64,000 nucleotides of DNA, taken from positions 230,624-294,623 of the forward strand of contig NZ_PGGW01000058.1 of assembly GCF_002794255.1 (NCBI RefSeq), in the 5' to 3' direction. Positions 61,639 through 64,000 of this stretch are shown piece by piece. The notes below the pieces were generated by a model that was not told the origin of the DNA, made no database searches, and was given only the letters and a program-made list of their open reading frames with translations. The DNA comes from Streptomyces carminius. GTDB taxonomy: Bacteria; Actinomycetota; Actinomycetes; Streptomycetales; Streptomycetaceae. A program made the position numbers and the translations under genes. Positions within the stretch are counted from its first letter, which is position 1. Each line of letters starts with the position of its first letter.

Positions 61639-62607
61639 ATGGCCAAGAAGCGCCGCCCCCAGACCAAGGCCGCAACGCCGCAGCTCACCGGTGGGGAGAT
61701 CCCCGTCGTCGGGGCTCGCGAGCCCTGCCCCTGCGGATCGGGCCGCCGTTACAAGGCCTGCCACGGGCGCGCCGCCGCGCAGGCGGTGACGGAGCTCGTC
61801 CGTCGCCCGTTCGAGGGACTGCCCGGGGAGTGCGACTGGGTGGCGCTGCGCGAGCTGGTGCCCGCCGCGACCGCGCCGCTCACCCCGAAGGACGGGCTGC
61901 CCGACGACGTCCCCGCCCTGACGCTGGCCACCGTCCTGCCCATGGCGTGGCCCGCCCTGCGCCGCGACAACGGCGCCGTCCTGCTCGGGCTGCAGAACGA
62001 CACCCCCTCCGGGGACATCAGCCGGGACCTCGCCGACGTACTGCTGCGGGCGCTCACGGCCCGGCCGGGCAGCCCGGTGGCCGCCGAGCGCACCGCGGCC
62101 GACGCCCCCCGGCTGCAGGATCTGCTGGACCCGGAGGCGCCCTTCGTACCGGAGGTGCATGACGGATTCGGGTTCTGGGTGGAGGACGCGGAGAACCAGA
62201 GCCCGGAAGTGGCCGCCTCACTGGAACGCGCCAACTCGGCGGCCTTGCCAACCGCCCGGCTGACCGGAGTGGAGGCGGCGTACTGGTGCGAGACTCCGGA
62301 GAAGAACCATCTGCGGTGGGTCATGCCGCATTCCGAGGAGCGGCTGCTCGACGCGCTCGCCCGGCTGCACGCCGCGGGTGCCTCGTCGCTGGGCGAGGAC
62401 ACCAGGCTGGTCGGCTCCTTCCGGGCCCACGGGCTGGTCGTGCCGGTGTGGGACCTGCCGGGCGCGATGCGCGCGGAGGAGTGCGAGAAGCCCGCGGCGG
62501 CCTTCGCCGAACGGCTCGGCGAGGCGCTGGAGTCCACCGCTCCGCTGACCGCCGACGAGCGCCGTGCGCGCAGCGGATTCACCAATCGCCAGGTAACTCT
62601 CAACTGA
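61639..62607 (+). CDS. SEC-C motif protein (DUF5926)
   Basis: A 322-residue protein starting at ATG 61639. After a basic head (MAKKRRPQTKAATPQ) comes the zinc-binding SEC-C motif EPCPCGSGRRYKACHG (residues about 29-44), of the kind at the SecA C-terminus. The remaining domain (ALTLATVLPMAWPALRRDNG ... NHLRWVMPHSEERLLDALARL) is, I believe, DUF5926, whose function is unknown. A TAGGCT hexamer near 61592 is a probable -10. A C-rich hairpin lies 138 bases past the stop. Confidence 0.88.
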   Translation: MAKKRRPQTKAATPQLTGGEIPVVGAREPCPCGSGRRYKACHGRAAAQAVTELVRRPFEGLPGECDWVALRELVPAATAPLTPKDGLPDDVPALTLATVLPMAWPALRRDNGAVLLGLQNDTPSGDISRDLADVLLRALTARPGSPVAAERTAADAPRLQDLLDPEAPFVPEVHDGFGFWVEDAENQSPEVAASLERANSAALPTARLTGVEAAYWCETPEKNHLRWVMPHSEERLLDALARLHAAGASSLGEDTRLVGSFRAHGLVVPVWDLPGAMRAEECEKPAAAFAERLGEALESTAPLTADERRARSGFTNRQVTLN

Positions 62608-62744
62608 CAGACGAATTTCCGGCGTCCGTTGCTACATTCCTGCCGTGACTCCTGTCACAACTCCCCTTGCGGGCCGGTGAATAGACGGCTTGAAGGGATC
62701 GGTGGAATTTGCGAACGGGCCGTTACTTGTTACCGTTCTAACTG

Positions 62745-62782
62745 CCCGGTCGCTGGTGCATCCCCCGTCGCCAGCGATCGGG
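62745..62782 (+). ncRNA. C-rich-loop hairpin: small RNA candidate or terminator
   Basis: 12-bp stem CCCGGTCGCTGG / CCAGCGATCGGG (one G-U pair) closing the loop TGCATCCCCCGTCG, followed by TCTTCT. An unusually AT-rich stretch (62701-62740, GTTACTTGTTACCGTTCTAA) directly before it looks like a promoter. The cytosine-run loop recalls the actinobacterial 6C RNA motif, but has five C's and I see only one such hairpin. A terminator for the SEC-C gene is the simpler reading. Confidence 0.4.
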
Positions 62783-62821
62783 TCTTCTCATGTCCGGGCC
62801 CCGGTGCGGTGCCCCGGGGGG

Positions 62822-63481
62822 TCAGCCCCCGTGCGGGCGCCCCGGATCGCCGGGATCACCGGCGTCACCGCCGGTTCCGCTGCCGGACCGCAGCAGCAGC
62901 CGCTCCCCGTCCGGCGCCCCGATCTCCGCCACCGCCGCGTACGGTTCCCCGTCCGGGCGGGTGCCGGCCGTCCGCCGCCGTGCCGGGGTGTCGCACGCGC
63001 CCGGCCGGTCCGTCGCGGGCAGGGCGCAGGGCATGTGCACCGTACGGCCGTCGGGGCCGGTCAGGCTGAGGGCGCCGGGCAGGGGCTCGCCCGTCGTGTT
63101 CCGGTAGTACATCCGCCCCCAGGTCGTACTGTCCCGGGTCAGGACGCAGGTCTGCGCCCGTACCCCCTCCGGTGCCGCGGCCTGGGCCCCGCAGACGGCG
63201 GTGACCTCCGACAGGCCGACGTCCGACAGCAGCTCCGGGGGGATGGCGAGTTCGGCGGAGCCGGGGGCGGCGGGCGCTCCGGGGGCCGGGGCCGCGGGCG
63301 CGGCCGGTGGCGCCGGTGTCGGGGAGGGTGCGGCGGTGTGCCGGAGGCCGGACGCGTACGGCGAGTCCGGGCCGGCGGTCGCGGCGGCGAGGGGCAGGGC
63401 CACGGCGAGCGCCACCGTACTGGCGAGCGCGATCAGGCGGAGGCTGCGGAGGTTCGTGGCACGGTGCTGCGGCTCATGCAT
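62822..63481 (-). CDS. Secreted hypothetical protein
   Basis: A 219-residue protein starting at ATG 63481 (MHEPQHRATNLRSLRLI). A signal peptide (LIALASTVALAVALPLAAATAG) is followed by a Pro/Ala linker and a mature domain with four cysteines (AVCGAQ, QTCVLTRD, MPCAL, GACDTP) likely forming two disulfides. TVTAVC-type strands and NTTGEPLPGALSLTGPDGRTVHM suggest a beta-sandwich. Function unknown. The gene is convergent with the SEC-C gene. Confidence 0.8.
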   Translation of the reverse strand: MHEPQHRATNLRSLRLIALASTVALAVALPLAAATAGPDSPYASGLRHTAAPSPTPAPPAAPAAPAPGAPAAPGSAELAIPPELLSDVGLSEVTAVCGAQAAAPEGVRAQTCVLTRDSTTWGRMYYRNTTGEPLPGALSLTGPDGRTVHMPCALPATDRPGACDTPARRRTAGTRPDGEPYAAVAEIGAPDGERLLLRSGSGTGGDAGDPGDPGRPHGG

Positions 63482-63635
63482 GGACGACCCACCTGCGACT
63501 CGCTGGGGAGCGGGAGCCCTCGGCGGGCCCTCCGGGTGGGCCGAACATACCGGGAACGGACCGGCGCCCCTCGGGACAGAGCGCCTGTTTCCCTCCAACT
63601 CCGGCGCACCGTTACCCGTACGAGTGAAAGTGAAA

Positions 63636-63675
63636 GGGTGCGGTCCCGGCCGGCACCCCGGCCGGGACCGCACCC
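63636..63675 (-). terminator. Terminator of the primase/polymerase-like gene
   Basis: 15-bp perfect arms GGGTGCGGTCCCGGC / GCCGGGACCGCACCC with a 10-base loop, just past the stop of the leftward gene that enters from the right edge. Confidence 0.9.
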
Positions 63676-63690
63676 TCCGGTGCGCCGGGC

Positions 63691-64000
63691 TCAGTACGCC
63701 AGCCGGCTGCCGGTGTCCGGGACCTGGGCGCTCGCCCGGACCAGCACGTCCACCAGGGACTCCATCCGCGGCAGCCACGGGGTTCCGCCGTCCCCCACAG
63801 ACGGCGGCCGCTCCCAGTCCACCTGCCCGGCGCCGGTGCGCGACGGCGGCAGCGGCACATAGCCGCCCTCGCCGTGGAAGCGCAGCGAACTGGGTACCCA
63901 GTCCTGGGCGTAGAGCAGCTCGCCCAGTTCCTCCAGGTCGTACGGCGCCACCAGCAGGACGAAGCGGGTCGGGGTGGCGATCACCGGACCGGTGCGCACC
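63691..64000 (-). CDS. C-terminal end of a bifunctional DNA primase/polymerase-like protein (start outside window)
   Basis: The last 102 codons of a leftward gene whose start lies beyond the right edge; the GTG at 63999 is internal in my view. VIATPTRFVLLVAPYDLEELGELLYAQDW and SLRFHGEGGYVPLPPS match, from memory, the end of small Streptomyces proteins labelled bifunctional DNA primase/polymerase, where a TPTG..F element lines the active site. The catalytic acidic residues would lie outside the window, so activity cannot be judged. Confidence 0.65.
   Translation of the reverse strand, partial: VRTGPVIATPTRFVLLVAPYDLEELGELLYAQDWVPSSLRFHGEGGYVPLPPSRTGAGQVDWERPPSVGDGGTPWLPRMESLVDVLVRASAQVPDTGSRLAY

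Overview
The window looks like a core chromosomal segment of a Streptomyces or very close relative. It has very high G+C with strong G/C bias at third codon positions, many GTG starts and many leaderless-looking starts (for example a TAGGCT hexamer a few bases before GTG). It carries familiar Streptomyces landmarks: dnaX-ybaB-recR beside the SRP RNA, a sigF/sigN-type sigma factor pair, tadA beside a tRNA-Ser, a subtilisin-inhibitor (SSI) gene and a SigE-family ECF sigma factor. All four serine tRNA isoacceptors (GGA, CGA, GCU, UGA) and tRNA-Arg(ACG) lie within 53 kb.

Layout. 1-5050: end of an unknown gene, then a leftward DNA-maintenance block (SRP RNA, dnaX, ybaB, recR, DUF5063 gene). 5154-10202: a decayed genomic island in tRNA-Ser(GGA). 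It has two partial copies of the tRNA 3' half, a 424-bp duplication, an AAA-ATPase/nuclease-like gene, an intact vapBC pair, a broken PIN toxin with an intact antitoxin, a VapB-like relic, and no integrase. 10541-18109: small secreted and membrane proteins, a MerR regulator, and an operon with a DCC-family protein, a TetR regulator lacking its DNA-binding domain, and an ATP-grasp protein. 18242-27048: an ABC/FtsX transporter, a CPA2 antiporter with a TrkA-type domain, a universal stress protein, a formaldehyde dehydrogenase-like enzyme, a patatin-like hydrolase and an alditol-oxidase-like flavoenzyme. 27386-38344: secreted M28 peptidase, LytR_C protein, upp, tadA, tRNA-Ser(CGA), two sigma-B-type sigma factors, and a MarR/MFS pair with clear operators. 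38446-42699: a parS-like site, then an operon of LuxR-type regulator, 88-residue membrane peptide, ABC transporter, small membrane protein and M50-type protease. This operon is the best candidate here for an undescribed system. 42819-50660: SnoaL-like protein, tRNA-Arg, tRNA-Ser(GCU), SSI, a 1293-residue PAS/pseudo-kinase/double-receiver protein, a decayed gene and an acyl-CoA synthetase. 50827-56456: ECF sigma factor, then an ABC transporter followed directly by an OmpR/histidine kinase pair. 56561-64000: small conserved genes, tRNA-Ser(UGA), an HtrA-like protease, a glycerophosphodiesterase, an RsbW-like ATPase, a SEC-C protein, a C-rich hairpin RNA candidate, a secreted protein and the end of a primase/polymerase-like gene.

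How parts may work together. The peptide, ABC transporter and M50 protease could make, cut, export or sense a short two-cysteine peptide, with a strong hairpin between peptide and transporter lowering transporter expression. The two-component system at 54103-56456 probably controls the ABC transporter before it through three TCCCAG repeats. The TetR gene probably lost control of the operon headed by the 14228 gene, although its putative palindromic operators remain. All functions are inferred by reading the sequence; no searches were run.
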